Below, in pieces: positions 10,751-20,852 of a stretch of 64,000 nucleotides of DNA. The position numbers were made by a program, and so were the translations under genes. Each line of letters starts with the position of its first letter. The stretch's first letter is position 1. This DNA comes from Datnioides undecimradiatus. Taxonomy: Eukaryota; Chordata; Actinopteri; Lobotiformes; Datnioididae. The notes under the pieces were generated by a model that ran no database searches, had not been told where the DNA came from, and saw only the letters and a program-made list of their open reading frames with translations. The stretch spans positions 153,501-217,500 of the forward strand of contig WARS01000064.1 in assembly GCA_008933995.1 (NCBI GenBank), read 5' to 3'.

Positions 10751-11449
10751 TCAGCCAATTGCACCAGTTGTTGTTTTGAATCCTGCTCTTTGCCACTGAC
10801 CCAGCTCCACGTGGACTGCACCTGTTACATATGCCGAATCTGTATATATGTTTGCTGTTTTCCCTGCCGCTTCTTCTAATGTTTTTATGACTGCTTTAAG
10901 TTCCGCTTGCTGAGCTGAAGCTTTCCCTTCCAACTTTTCTGCTGCTACTGTTTCCATTTCACCATCCTGATTCTGTCTGATCACTGCAAATGCTGCCTGT
11001 ATGCCCTGCTCTGGATGTCTGAAACAACAGCCGTCTGTGAAAAATTCCTCCTGTACATCCTGCAATGGTTTACATGATAAGTCTGGTCTTATCCTGTTAT
11101 CCCTTTCAACTTTCTCCTCACAGCAGTGTGGTATTCCCTCACCCATGTTGTCTGCCATGTTGATTCCCTCGTGTGTGTATGTTGTGTGTGCTGCCCCTAG
11201 CAGTTTTTCCAATCTGTTTTGTCGCAGTGATGTCATGATGAATGATGCAGAATTCACATATGCTACAATGCTATGTGTTGTCAGCACTGTCAGCGCATGT
11301 CCCATAACTATGTGTGCTGTTTTCTGTATCAGTTTGGCTACTCCTGCTGCATGACATGTGCATGGTGGATGTCTTGCCTCTGTGGGATCCAGCACCACAC
11401 TAGCATAAGTTAGCACCTGTCTACCACCCCCTTTTTTCTGGAAAAACAT
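10751..11449 (-). pseudogene. ERV RNase H and RT connection domain
   Basis: A 232-codon frame. The RNase H fold is recognised by FFTDGCCF (first aspartate), SAQQAELKAVIKTLEEA (catalytic glutamate) and NIYTDSAYV (second aspartate). The N-terminal part corresponds to the RT connection region. It removes the RNA strand during reverse transcription. The frame overlaps the RT frame by 29 bases in a different phase, so a frameshift separates them. The frame ends soon after TDSAYV, so the last RNase H helix and what should follow (integrase) are lost. Confidence 0.85.
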
Positions 11450-12400
11450 CCAGAAAAAATGGCTCAGTATAATCCGGCACAGCCAAATCAGCAGCCTGAG
11501 CTAGAGTTTGTTTCAAACGAATGAAAGAGGCTTCAGCCTCGGTTGTCCAGTTCAGAGGGGCTTTCAAATTTCTCATACCTTGTTCATTAACAAGTGAGCG
11601 TAAGGGTGCAGTGAGAGCACAGAACTGGGGAACAAAATGTCTGCTGAACTCTGCCAGACCAAGAAATGACAACATTTCCTTCACAGTCTGGGGTTTTGGG
11701 TGCTGAAGGATGCTTGAATGGTGAGAACCAGAGATGGATGTACCTGTAGCTGACGCTACTCTCCCTAGGAAGGTAACAGATTGTCTGCAGCACTGGAGCT
11801 TCTTCCTAGACACTTTGAAACCCACTTTGTGGAGGTGTAACAGGAGAGCCTGCATTGCCTGCAAACAGACGGGCGGTGACGGAGCAGCCAACAATAAGTC
11901 ATCAACGTACTGAATGAGTGTCATACCGTCAGGGAGCACTAGATCCTGCAGCTGTTCCCTAAGTACCTGATTGAAAATACCTGGTGACAAAATGAAACCT
12001 TGAGGGAGACAAGTGTATCTCAGTCTCTGACCCTGATATGTGAATGAAAAAACGTCCCTGAGCTCCTCAGCTAACGGCAGACAGAAGAATGCGTTTGCCA
12101 GATCAATACATGAAAACCACTGATGTTGAGGGGTGAGAGAACACATTGCAGTGTACGGATTAGGAACAGGAACTGTAGGAGTGGTAGTGATGGTGTTAAT
12201 ACGCCTGAGATCATGTGCCATTCTTTATTTATCAGTGCCTTTTTTCTCTATCGGCAGAGTGAGAGTGTTTGAGCACCCCTGCCTGTTTAAGGCCATCAGT
12301 GGTGTCCAGTATGCCTAGTTCAGCCTCTGGTTTATGTTGGTACTGAGGTTGCCAATTGGGCTGTAGTGCGCTATGTTGAAATGTGATAGGAGCAATGGAG
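11421..12400 (-). pseudogene. ERV reverse transcriptase
   Basis: Frame 12221-11421 (266 codons) has the retroviral RT series: HDLRRIN, FSCIDLANAFFCLPL (first catalytic aspartate), RLRYTCLPQGFILSP, and YVDDLLLA (the catalytic pair), then FLGLAEFSRHF of the thumb/connection. The first RT residues (about 12400-12232) are in the preceding protease-containing frame, with the break near 12225. The LPQGF-x-x-SP form and the single zinc knuckle in gag fit gamma/epsilon-like retroviruses. The enzyme copies genomic RNA to DNA. Confidence 0.9.
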
Positions 12401-12449
12401 GAGCAGAACCCAACGTCCGTGGGGCCCTGTGCCCAATGGTCTGTGGGCA

Positions 12450-13434
12450 AACTGGCCAGCATACTCTCAGACAGTTTGTGGTCTGTTTTTTCACGGCCAT
12501 GAAAACGTTCACTCTGTCTGTGTTCTAATAGAGCAACATCGCGAGTTGTGTGTATAATTTTGTATGCTTCTTCAGAGGGAGAATAAAAGAGCCCTGGAAT
12601 TTGGGTGGGAGTCCAATCTTCTATGACTGACAGCCTTTTGCACATTGGTCCTAAATCTTTAGCCTGATGTTCAGAGTGCACCATTAGAGTAATATGAGGA
12701 TAGGCCTCAGAACTCAACTCATACCAGTGTTGTTGTTCATCTGTTAACTGTACAGCCGCAGCCACGCCCTCAGGACCCACTAAGATGGAATCAGATGAAA
12801 TTTGCCAATGTTTGCCATCCACCTCATTGTAGAAAGCCTGTTGATACACCTCATTTTTGTCTCTATCATAGAAGAGTGTGACATGGAACGGGTCAGCAGG
12901 GGAAGCATAGGGATGCAGGGCCTGCAACCAAGATCGCCACTGAGTGAACAACGAAATCAGACAATTCTGATGTGGATTCTCTGCGAGGATGAGGCCCCAG
13001 TAGATGTCTGCCCACGTAGAAGCCGGTGGAGTGTTGTCAGCTGCCAGCAACATGTGTGAGGTGGTGGACAGAGATGGGATGGAACAGTTCATGGAGAGTC
13101 CATTAGGGAATCTGACCATTAAACCATCAGGGCTGCATAGGACAGATGCTCCACATCTCACCAATATGTCCCTTCCCATGAGATTAACAGGACAGGATGC
13201 AGAGTTCACAAATTGGTGGTAGAAAGTTTGGCCAGCCACATGCACGGCTAAAGGTTTTGTTAGAGGCAGAGCTTCATTTTTACCCGAGAACCCAACAACA
13301 TGAACAGCGTCTCTAGAGAGGTCAGAAGGCATCATTTCAGATACGATGGTGGAATATCTCGCCCCAGTGTCTACAAGGAAAGACATGTCTTCATTATTTA
13401 CAGTCATGATCATGTAGGGGTCTGCCAAGCCCAC
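12450..13434 (-). CDS. ERV protease followed by a 2H-phosphoesterase-like module
   Basis: This is the 5' part of one uninterrupted 400-codon frame (13434-12232). Residues 1-110 are a retropepsin: FLVDTGARYSTI (active-site DTG at 22-24) and NLMGRDIL at 84-91. Residues ~135-300 are not protease and not RT. This part holds HVTL (H184, codon 12885-12883) and HITL (H247, codon 12696-12694), each preceded by proline or proline-phenylalanine and each within a predicted strand-like run. Paired H-hydrophobic-T-hydrophobic motifs are the signature of 2H phosphoesterases (LigT, CNPase, AKAP7-like families), which act on 2',3'-cyclic or 2'-5' phosphodiester bonds. The same frame then runs into RT. The protease call is firm; the module call is inference from the two motifs and spacing. 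Whether it is expressed is unknown. Confidence 0.7.
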
Positions 13435-13449
13435 ATGATCGGGTGTCCT

Positions 13450-15024
13450 CGGGCCCCGTTAATAGTTCATCACTGGATACTGCCCCCCATGTGCAGCTCC
13501 TGCATTTGGTGCCTGGTGTGGCGTCTGCCCCGGACCCTGCTGAGGCCCCTGTCCCTGGAAACGATTAGGACAGGTCCTGGACAAGTGTCCTGGCTGTCCA
13601 CAGATGTAGCAGCCATCATAGTCGTTCCCTGGTCTTCTATTCCAGCTTCCGCTCTGTTGTCCTCTGTAGTTTCCTCAGAACCTGCCCGAACCCCCACGAC
13701 CACCCGCATAACCCGCTCTCATGCCCACCACCTGATGATGATGAGGTGAAGGAGGAACCCAGTCAGGTATGGGATACAACTGAGGTGGGTCATTAGAGGG
13801 ACCTGGCTGCTGCACCATTTGCTTGTTCTGTTTTTTATATGCATTAAACTGCTTTCAAGCCGAATCAAGTTGTAATTTTAATAATTGAGTCTGTGCATTC
13901 TGTGTTTCAGACTGTTCACCATCAGTCTTTTGTCTGTGTATTTTTAGGTGATGAGCCAAATGCTTCTCACACTTGGCACAGTCACACCCTGGTATATCAA
14001 GATTGCTCTCCATTGTGGATTTGACTGACTTAGGCATGCCTTCCATGATTGCTTTCCTAAACATTGATTGCTGTAAGGGATCAGAGCCAGGATGGGCACC
14101 GGTGGTATCTGACCACTGTGTCTTACACTTGATAAGGAACGAGGGAACGTTTTCCTCCTCTCTGATTCTAAACACTAAGGAGTGGACTGCACCCTGAGGT
14201 ACAGGATACTTACATAGCTTCCCCTATGGCTGTGGCGTGTCTGATAAATGGCTCTTCCTGTCGTATCGCTAATGTTTTGGCCATAGCTTCAACTTGTTCT
14301 ACCTCGAACTCCCACACCTGTCTTCCCAACAGTGCTCTCCAGTCTCCCATAGCCAGTGTGTAACCCATGGTCAGTTGGCAGAATTTGTTCATCCAAGGCC
14401 CTCCCCCTTCAGTAGGAAGAGGCATTTTTTTCCAGCAAGCAATTCATGTCTGTGAATGAGAAGGGTTGATAAACTCTCCTTCTTGCTCCTCCATCTAGCA
14501 GTGGAGCCATCATGTGAGGCAATGACGCACGTGCTTTGCTTCGCAGATTGTGTCAGTGTGTGACTGGACCTGAACGTTTAGGCTTTTTATTCCTCCCCCT
14601 TAATGGATGGATTAGCGCTCTTTTCTGATCCTTTTTACACCTCTCTTTCTCCCACCCCCTCTTCTGGAAGAGCGAGGGATTTTTACTCTCGTGCTCTTGT
14701 AGCTCCTTCTTAGCTGCTTTCTCTAATTTTGCAAACAGGTGGAGCAAACTCTCCCTGCCTTCCTCTGACACTTCCTTTCCCTTCTGCAGATCCTCCCATA
14801 CTTCATCACACTGTTCACTAAGTTTTTGTTTGTTCTCTCCCACCTCTCCTCTCCAGTAGCTGCTTCTTGACCTGCTTCCACTGTTCCTCTAAGCTAGGTC
14901 CCTGCGCAACCATAGCCAGTCTAGGGCCACAGCCACCAGACTCTTCGCACTCTCGGTCAAATTCCCCTTCCATTATTTTAACGTGTGCTTTGCAGATCTG
15001 CCTTCCGTCGGTAAATATACGCAC
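13450..15024 (-). pseudogene. ERV gag (matrix, capsid, nucleocapsid fragments)
   Basis: Several minus-strand frames cover gag. Frame 15024-14818 and frame 14843-14553 (charged, KKELQEHESKNPSLFQKRG) correspond to the N-terminal part. Frame 14425-14210 (WMNKFCQLTMGYTLAMGDWR) and 14175-13855 (CA-like EENVPSFLIKCKTQWSDTTG, FRKAIMEGMPKSVKSTME) look like capsid. A single zinc knuckle CYICGQPGHLSRTC (CX2CX4HX4C) lies at 13570-13611. Frames are out of register with each other, so at least three breaks exist. The order and the zinc knuckle make gag certain; the domain boundaries are approximate. Confidence 0.8.
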
Positions 15025-15936
15025 TTACTTTTCAATTGTACAATACTTACCCTCGGGTGGTCGTAGACTTTGCATGTGCCACCCCTGTCAGCAGATTCTG
15101 TTTAATTTGGAGAATTTATTTCCCTCAACAGCCAGTCAGTTTGTATGGAGTTCACCCGAGCAACTGACCCTATCAGCTGTTTGCGTCTCTGTTTGGAGCC
15201 AGTCAGTGTGTATGGAGTTCACCCAAGCCACTGACCCAATAAGCTGCACTCACTTTTCAGTGAGACGTGTGGCTTATGTTAGCACTGTTAGGTTTCCACC
15301 ACACGCTTTTACAACTCAGACACTCAACAGATCGAGACACTGTTGTATCTACCTCCCACAATTAATCCCACACAAAAACCCACACAACGCCCCCCACAGT
15401 GGGGACTCACTCTCTTGGGTCACTACCGGATACCTCCAATATGGAATTTCTTACAGTAGTTTGAGAATCACAAGCTCACCCTCCTCACGTCGCGGGGAGA
15501 ACATAAAAGATAATAACTGCGAAATCTAAACACTCTGCAGTAAACTGTCCTGGATTACCGCTTCACGCTTGCTTCCCTGACCTGAGACTGTTACGTCCTG
15601 GTGGGTTTTATTTTTCAACCTCCTGGAGACCAAAATCTCGCAAGGCTCTAGCCGCCCAAGCTACTGGCCTCCACCGCAGTACAACAACGTTCTCTTTCTC
15701 CAGTCACTTCACTGTATTACAGACAATGAGGACACATGGCTTAACGTTACTTTTGTTCTATATCCAATCTGCAGAAATTCGTTTAAACAGGTCTCTGCTC
15801 ACCCTTTAGTTGAGGCCTTGTGCGTTGTCCATGTGTCCGAGTTGTCTGTTTCAAAACTCACAAAAATCCTGTTTCCAAATTAAACTTTTACTCCTCTCAC
15901 CACTCTCCTGCCTTCATCATGTCAGGGGCACCAAAT
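15025..15936 (-). other. ERV 5' leader with primer-binding site and duplication
   Basis: This ~900-bp untranslated leader lies between the 5' LTR and gag. Just inside the LTR (after AATT) the minus strand reads TGGTGCCCCTGACATG (15918-15933), beginning TGG as a tRNA primer-binding site should. I cannot assign the tRNA. The stretch 15130-15250 holds a diverged tandem duplication with period 67 (AGCCAGTCAGT at 15130 and 15197), as sometimes seen in retroviral leaders. No long frame is present. Confidence 0.65.
15130..15250. repeat. 67-bp tandem duplication in ERV leader
   Basis: Two copies begin AGCCAGTCAGT at 15130 and 15197 and share TGTATGGAGTTCACCC and CTGACCC. They differ at several bases, so the duplication is not new. 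Confidence 0.8.
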
Positions 15937-16531
15937 TGTTGCAAAGTGTGCATAAGAAAAAGAGATTGTTTACAGAGTTCTGGACCAGACTATGTTTCCC
16001 TGACAGACATACAGTCACAGCATCAGTTCACGAAGTCTGATGATCTATCTTTCCCTGGTCCGTTTTATATTACTGTTACACATAGGAAGTAAAGAATGTG
16101 TGTGTAATTGCTTCTCATTGGCTGCATGGCTGGACACTCCTTCTTGCAGGTGTCCTCCTCGTGTAATCTGACTCCGCTCTCGTGATCAGCGTCAGCCGTT
16201 GATAGCTCCTGTTTTCTGTGTAGAAAAAAGAATACAACACCGCACATTCCCACACCAAAAGCTATTTTCTGCATTCTTGGTGGCCTTTCGCCCGAACAGA
16301 CAGTAACTATCTCAGAAGGCCACAGCTGTAGATTATACCATTAATGGAGTTGTTCTTGACTCCTGCGGTACATTCTGTTCCCAAATATCTCATTCTGATG
16401 TCTCTGTCGAAATTCTTTTCCCATGCAATTTGCTACTCTAAGCGTCTAAGCAGTGTGGTTGTGATTAAGAATTGCAAGCGTCTGCACATCAGCTTCTCTG
16501 CACATAAGCAATGTAGCAATGTATCCCAACA
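15937..16531 (-). repeat. ERV 5' LTR (shorter form)
   Basis: This 595-bp LTR runs TGTTGCAAAG...CCCAACA on the plus strand. It matches 9265-9867 with about ten substitutions and a ~12-bp deletion (around 16459), but lacks the ~96 bp with the AATAAA found in the 3' LTR. GTAA follows at 16532-16535. Confidence 0.88.
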
Positions 16532-16537
16532 GTAATG

Positions 16538-17319
16538 ACAGATTAATTTGGTCTAATATAAAAGTGCCAATCAGGGGCAAAACATCTTTGAGTAGACGAG
16601 TTGGGATGGGGTCCAAAAGACAAGTTGAGGGTTTGGATCTAATAATTGTTGAGGGCAGTTCAGTGAGATCTATAGGAGAGAAGTGGTCTAGAGATAAATC
16701 AGAGCCTGCAGACATTTCAGGGGCTGCTGCAGTTGACACACATGGATCTCTAACAGTTGAAGGGAGTGCGTAATTAATTCTTTCTCTAATATCTATGATT
16801 TTACTAGTAAAGAAATTCATAAAGTCATTGCTGCTGAGAGCTGAGGGAATAGTTGGCTCAACAGAGCTGTGACTCTTTGTCAGCCTGGCTACAGTGCTGA
16901 ACAGAAACCTGGGATTGTTCTTATTTTCCTCTATTAATTTGGAGTAATAGGCAGTTCTTGCCTTACACAGGACTATTTTGTATGTTATAATACTATCTTT
17001 CCAGGAAAGGTGGAATTCTTCTATATTAGTGGATTGCCACTTCCTCTCTAATTTTCGTGAGGACTGTCTTAAAGTGTGTAACTGTGAGTCAAACCACGGA
17101 GCTAGCTTTGTCTTGTTAATGGCTTTCTTATTCTGTTTCATAGGGGCAACAGTGTTCAGGGCTGTGTGCAGTGTAGCTGCAGTATTATCAACAAGATAAT
17201 CTATATGTGCTGGACTAGCGGTTAGGTGGCTACCCTCTGTTGTAATGGCACGTGGCATAGAAGCCAAATGAGATGGAATAATTTCCTTAAATTTGGTAAC
17301 AGCATTATCAGAGAGACAC
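16538..17319 (-). pseudogene. L2-group ORF2, endonuclease-RT linker (copy 1)
   Basis: The minus-strand frame 17267-16446, read from its start down to 16538, encodes the stretch after the endonuclease: APWFDSQLHTLRQSSRKLER, KARTAYYSKLIEENKNNPRF and FFTSKIIDIRERI. It continues to the RT entry (STCLLDPIPTRLLKDVLP). It is the same sequence as in copy 2 (about 25310-24540) with scattered differences. The frame runs artificially into the ERV LTR. The upstream endonuclease lies beyond the solo LTR, from 17656. Confidence 0.85.
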
Positions 17320-17652
17320 TGTGTAGCAATGGGTTCCCCTCAGCTGTCACACACACACATACAAGCAGGCAGGGTGAGTGTCCAATAAATGTCCTTTTTA
17401 TTTTGCCACCAGTCTATAGTTTCCTCTGACACACGCTCGTCTCCTGGCGTGCCACCCAGCCGTCAACGATGCCAATAACGCCTCCACTCCCTCTCCCGGG
17501 AGTGAGTTCTTATCATCATCAGACCCAGCCGCTAGTGCAGGACAGAGGAAGCAATTTAGACTGATCACCAACACCTGTGCCCGGTGCTGCATCCATGAGC
17601 CACTCCCCGTCCCTCTCCCACAGCTGACGCTGAACCACACCCCACTACCACA
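17320..17652 (-). mobile_element. Solo LTR inside LINE copy 1
   Basis: Copy 2 reads straight through this site (around 25308), whereas copy 1 has an extra ~333 bp here. The insert ends are TGTGTAGC and CTACCACA, an imperfect inverted pair, with ACAC/CAC on both flanks as a short target duplication. On the minus strand AATAAAAAGG lies before the end, as expected for the poly(A) signal of an LTR. The exact edge is ambiguous by 1-3 bases because of the CACAC run. No internal coding sequence remains. Confidence 0.75.
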
Positions 17653-17655
17653 CAC

Positions 17656-18420
17656 CGACTGTAGGTAGTTTCCCTCCCAAATGCTGAATAGTTCATAATT
17701 GTGAACTGAAATGTTATTAAAAAATGGTCAGATAAAAGAGGGTTTTGGGGAAACACTGTTAAATGTTCAGTTTCTAAGCCATATGTCAAAACAAGATCGA
17801 AGGTGTGATTAAAGCAGTGAGTTGGTTTGTTAAGGTTTTGGGAAAAACCAGTTGAGTCTAATACTGAGTTAAAGGCATTCCTAAGGCTGTTATTGGTGTC
17901 ATCTACATGAATGTTGAAGTCACCCACTATGATTACTTTATCTGAGCTGAGCACTAGTTGAGATAAGAAGTCAGGGAATTCAGATAAAAACTCTGAATAA
18001 GCAGCAGGCGGACGATATACAACCACAAACAGAACTGGTTTCTCTGACCTACGGTAAGGGTGGCAGAGACTGAGAGTGAGAGACTCAAACGTTTTAAACC
18101 CAGGCTTAGGTCTGGGATTTATTAATAAATCTGCCACTCCTCCTCCTCGGCCTGTGCTTCGAGGAATATGGTGATTAATGTAACTGGCAGGGGTCGACTC
18201 ATTCAAACTAACAAATTCTTCCTCCTGCAGCCAGGTCTCAGTGAGACAGCATAAATCAATAAATCAATTAGGTTCAGATAACTTGGTGGTATTAATTCTT
18301 GTGAGGTTTTTATGAATAACACCTCTTGAATTTTTTGAATTTTTTGCCTCAGGTAGCTTGGGTGGACGAAGGATAGACACAGTCTCTATAGGAAACTGGG
18401 GGTAGCGGTGATCATGGGAG
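17656..18420 (-). pseudogene. L2-group ORF2 endonuclease (copy 1)
   Basis: Frame 18206 to about 17656 encodes the exonuclease-endonuclease-phosphatase fold: RGGGVADLLI, FVVVYRPPAAYSEFLSEFPD, VIIVGDFNIHVDD (the GDFN motif) and LLSDHFLITF (the catalytic SDH). The N-terminal residues (18420-18207) are in other frames with a stop near 18265, so the start is broken. The endonuclease nicks target DNA for LINE insertion. Confidence 0.85.
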
Positions 18421-18494
18421 GGTGACAGCTCTAAAGAAACTGCAGAGAAGCGTGTAGGACTGCAGCTCTGCCGCCTGGTCTCTGCTCTGGTTTG

Positions 18495-19297
18495 TCAGGT
18501 TTTAATATAATTTGCCATATTTCTAGAAATGAGAGCCGCTCCATCCAAAGTAGGATGAATACCGTCTCTCCTAATGAGACCAGGTTTTCCCCAGAATGGT
18601 TTCCAATTATCTATAAAGGCCACGTCGTTTGCTGGACACCACCTTGACAGCCAGCGATGGAATGACGACATGCGGCTAAACATGTCGTCACTGGTCAGAT
18701 TGGGAAGGGGTCCAGAGAAAACTATGGAGTCCGACATTGTTTTGGCAAACTTACACACTGACTCTATGTTAATTTTGGTGACCTCCGACTGCCGTAACCG
18801 GATGTTACTTCCGCCGACATGAATAACAATTTTATTGAATCTACGTTTATCCTTAGCCAGCAGTTTCAAATAGGATTCAACGTCGCCTGCTCTGGCCCCG
18901 GGGATGCATTTAACTGTGGTCGCCGGCGTCTCTAGCTTCATGTTATGCAGAATAGAGCTGACAATAACCAGAGTCTTTCCGTCAGCAGGTGTGTCGCTGA
19001 ATGGGGAAAATCCATTGGAAACGTGAAGCAACTGGTGCCGTGGGCCGTTGTTTCGGGCTACGTTTCCTTCAGACTGCCACCCAGCCACCCTGGCTGGGGA
19101 CAGCTAACGGGAGCTACTCTGGGACCGCTAGATGAGGCTATGCTGGGCAGGTCCGCACCGGCTACTGGGGACTGACTAGCTAACGCTACAGGGGGGCTTT
19201 CAATGATGTGGAGCCATGCCTCTACTTCCTTAAGCCTCGCCTCCAAAGCTATAAGAGTGCTACACTAGGCACAAGCTATGCCCCGACTGGAGAACCT
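18495..19297 (-). pseudogene. L2-group ORF1 with SGNH/GDSL esterase domain
   Basis: Frame 19088-18495 (197 codons) is an SGNH-hydrolase-like domain. [13 protein letters not shown] is the start, where the block I serine would be, [14 protein letters not shown] carries the block III asparagine, and [15 protein letters not shown] gives the D-x-x-H dyad. ORF1 esterases are known in CR1/L2-group LINEs, where they bind lipid/RNP. Upstream (19297-19090) another frame encodes a CxxC and coiled coil (LIALEARLKEVEAWLHIIE). A frameshift near 19085 separates them. Confidence 0.82.
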
Positions 19298-20384
19298 TCT
19301 AGGGCCAGTTCCTAGATCTAGCTCAGATGCCTGCGCTTCCCAGGCGGCTGACTCCACAGACCAACGGAGAACCCCCACGATGGCGGAGGAGGGTAGAATG
19401 GGAGAGGGGCTCTCGGCAGGGTCTGTGCGATCAAACTGGCATGAAAGGGCATCTGGTTTAATGTTTTTAGAGCCAGGACTGTAAGTTAATGTGAATCGAA
19501 AATGGCTGAAAAACAGTGCCCATCTAGCCTGGCGAGGGTTTAAGCGTTTGGCCGACTGGATGTAAGCCAAATTCTTATGGTCGGTCCACACCACGAATGG
19601 GTGTTCAGCACCCTCCAGCCAGTGACGCCACTCCTCCAACGCCAGCTTGACCACCAGGGGCTCCCGATCTCCCACATCATAATTGCGTTCTGCTGGAGTC
19701 AGCCACTGGGAAAAAAAAAGCACAAGGACAGAGTTTGGTGTCCGACCCAGATCGCTGGGAGAGAACCGCACCTACACCTGTATCAGATGCATCCACCTCC
19801 ACTACGAACTGGGCCGACGGATCAGGTTGGGTGAGAACCGGAGCTGAAGTGAATAGGTGTTTAAGTGTGGTAAAGGCGCTCTCAGCTTCGGGTGACCAAA
19901 CAAATGGTAACTTGGGAGACATGAGACGAGTCAGAGGGGAAGCCACCTTACTGAAGTTACGAATAAACCGGCGGTAAAAGTTGGCAAAGCCTAGGAAAGG
20001 CTGTAACTCCTTACGAGAGGTAGGAGGAGGCCAATTCACCACCGCCTGAACTTTGCTAGGATCTGCTTCCACTTGACCAGCTCGGATGATGAACCTGAGG
20101 AATGAGACTCGATCCTGGTGAAACTCACACTTCTCGGCCTTTACAAACAGCTTATTCTCCAGGAGCCTCTGCAGGACCAGGCGCATGTGCACACAGTGTT
20201 CATCAATGTCACGGGAGAAAATCAGAATATTGTCCAAGTAGATGAAAACGAAACAGTTTAGAAAATCCTGCAGGACGTCATTCACTAACGCTTGGAAGAC
20301 GGCTGGGGCGTTAGTGAGCCCGAAAGGCATCACCAGATACTCAAAATGCCCCACAGGTGTGTTAAAAGCCATCTTCCGAAACCA
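19298..20384 (-). pseudogene. Gypsy reverse transcriptase and RNase H (fragment)
   Basis: Frame 20372-19677 gives the RT palm: [20 protein letters not shown] and [10 protein letters not shown], where the usual YLDD has become YLDN. It continues to [19 protein letters not shown] and the start of RNase H ([17 protein letters not shown]). Frame 19771-19265 continues RNase H ([48 protein letters not shown]). The RT fingers, protease and gag C-terminus that should lie upstream are absent: the plus-strand L1 begins at about 20385. Frameshift near 19700. Loss of the second catalytic aspartate alone would inactivate it. Confidence 0.9.
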
Positions 20385-20852
20385 ATTCTAAAGACTAAGG
20401 TAGTTTAGAAGCATACTACAGCTAAAACAGCTGTAGTGACGATAACAATATATGCGTTGTTACGTTACTTATGTGAACAATTTTATACAATTTATTGTCA
20501 TATTTATACAAGTTATGTGTTGAGTTCGGATGGAAGCTTTGCTCAGGCTTTAAATTAGTGGAATACACTCACCCAGACCTCTTTTACATACTAGTGTAAC
20601 ACTGGTCATATCTGCACTGTGTGCGTTTTTTCCCACAGAGAGGGTAGGTCACACCCCTGTCCCAATACCAACGGGGGTTAGGCACTGTTATAGTTCAATT
20701 ACTGTGTCTGACTGGAAGAGTGGAAGTTCGGTTCTGTGTTTCTCATGTTGTATTAATGTTTTCTCTGACATATGTTATGGACCAAAGTTTGCTAAGATCT
20801 ATTCGGTTTAAGCTTCTGTTTCTGACATATTTACTAAAGCAGGGAGAGAGAT

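Larger units (their letters stand above)
9165..16531 (-). mobile_element. Endogenous retrovirus, minus strand, lacking recognisable integrase and env
   Basis: Two LTRs (9165-9867 and 15937-16531) face the same way and start/end TGTTG...CAACA or ACA. The provirus is flanked by GTAA (9161-9164 and 16532-16535), a 4-bp duplication typical of gamma/epsilon-type retroviruses. The uninterrupted LINE sequence in copy 2 (around 24521) has this site once, which confirms the insertion. Minus-strand order is 5' LTR, leader, gag (15024 to about 13450), protease plus an extra module (13434-12450), RT (about 12400-11421), RNase H (11449-10751), a short 3' region (10750-9868), polypurine tract, 3' LTR. The aligned LTR parts differ by about ten substitutions over ~590 bases by eye, so insertion is recent relative to the LINE. 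Integrase and envelope are not recognisable. Confidence 0.9.
7751..19297 (-). mobile_element. CR1/L2-group LINE, copy 1, split by an ERV and a solo LTR
   Basis: This is a minus-strand LINE inserted between the RNase H and integrase parts of the gypsy element. Its 3' end on the plus strand is (ATTCA)6 at 7751-7780 followed by GTTTTATTTATATAGCACC. Its 5' end lies near 19297, where ORF1 begins in the frame that replaces gypsy RNase H. Contents in transcription order: ORF1 esterase (about 19297-18495), ORF2 endonuclease (18420-17656 and 17319-16538), RT remnant (9160-8411) and 3' UTR. Against copy 2 it lacks part of the RT palm at about 8879/8880 and a block at about 8741, so the RT is internally deleted. 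An endogenous retrovirus (9165-16531) and a solo LTR (17320-17652) interrupt it. Confidence 0.85.

Noticed and set aside
11001-11354. Plus-strand 117-codon frame over the ERV RNase H
   Set aside because: Antisense shadow of the minus-strand RNase H frame.
13300-13749. Plus-strand 149-codon frame over gag/pro junction
   Set aside because: Antisense to the zinc knuckle and protease of the ERV.
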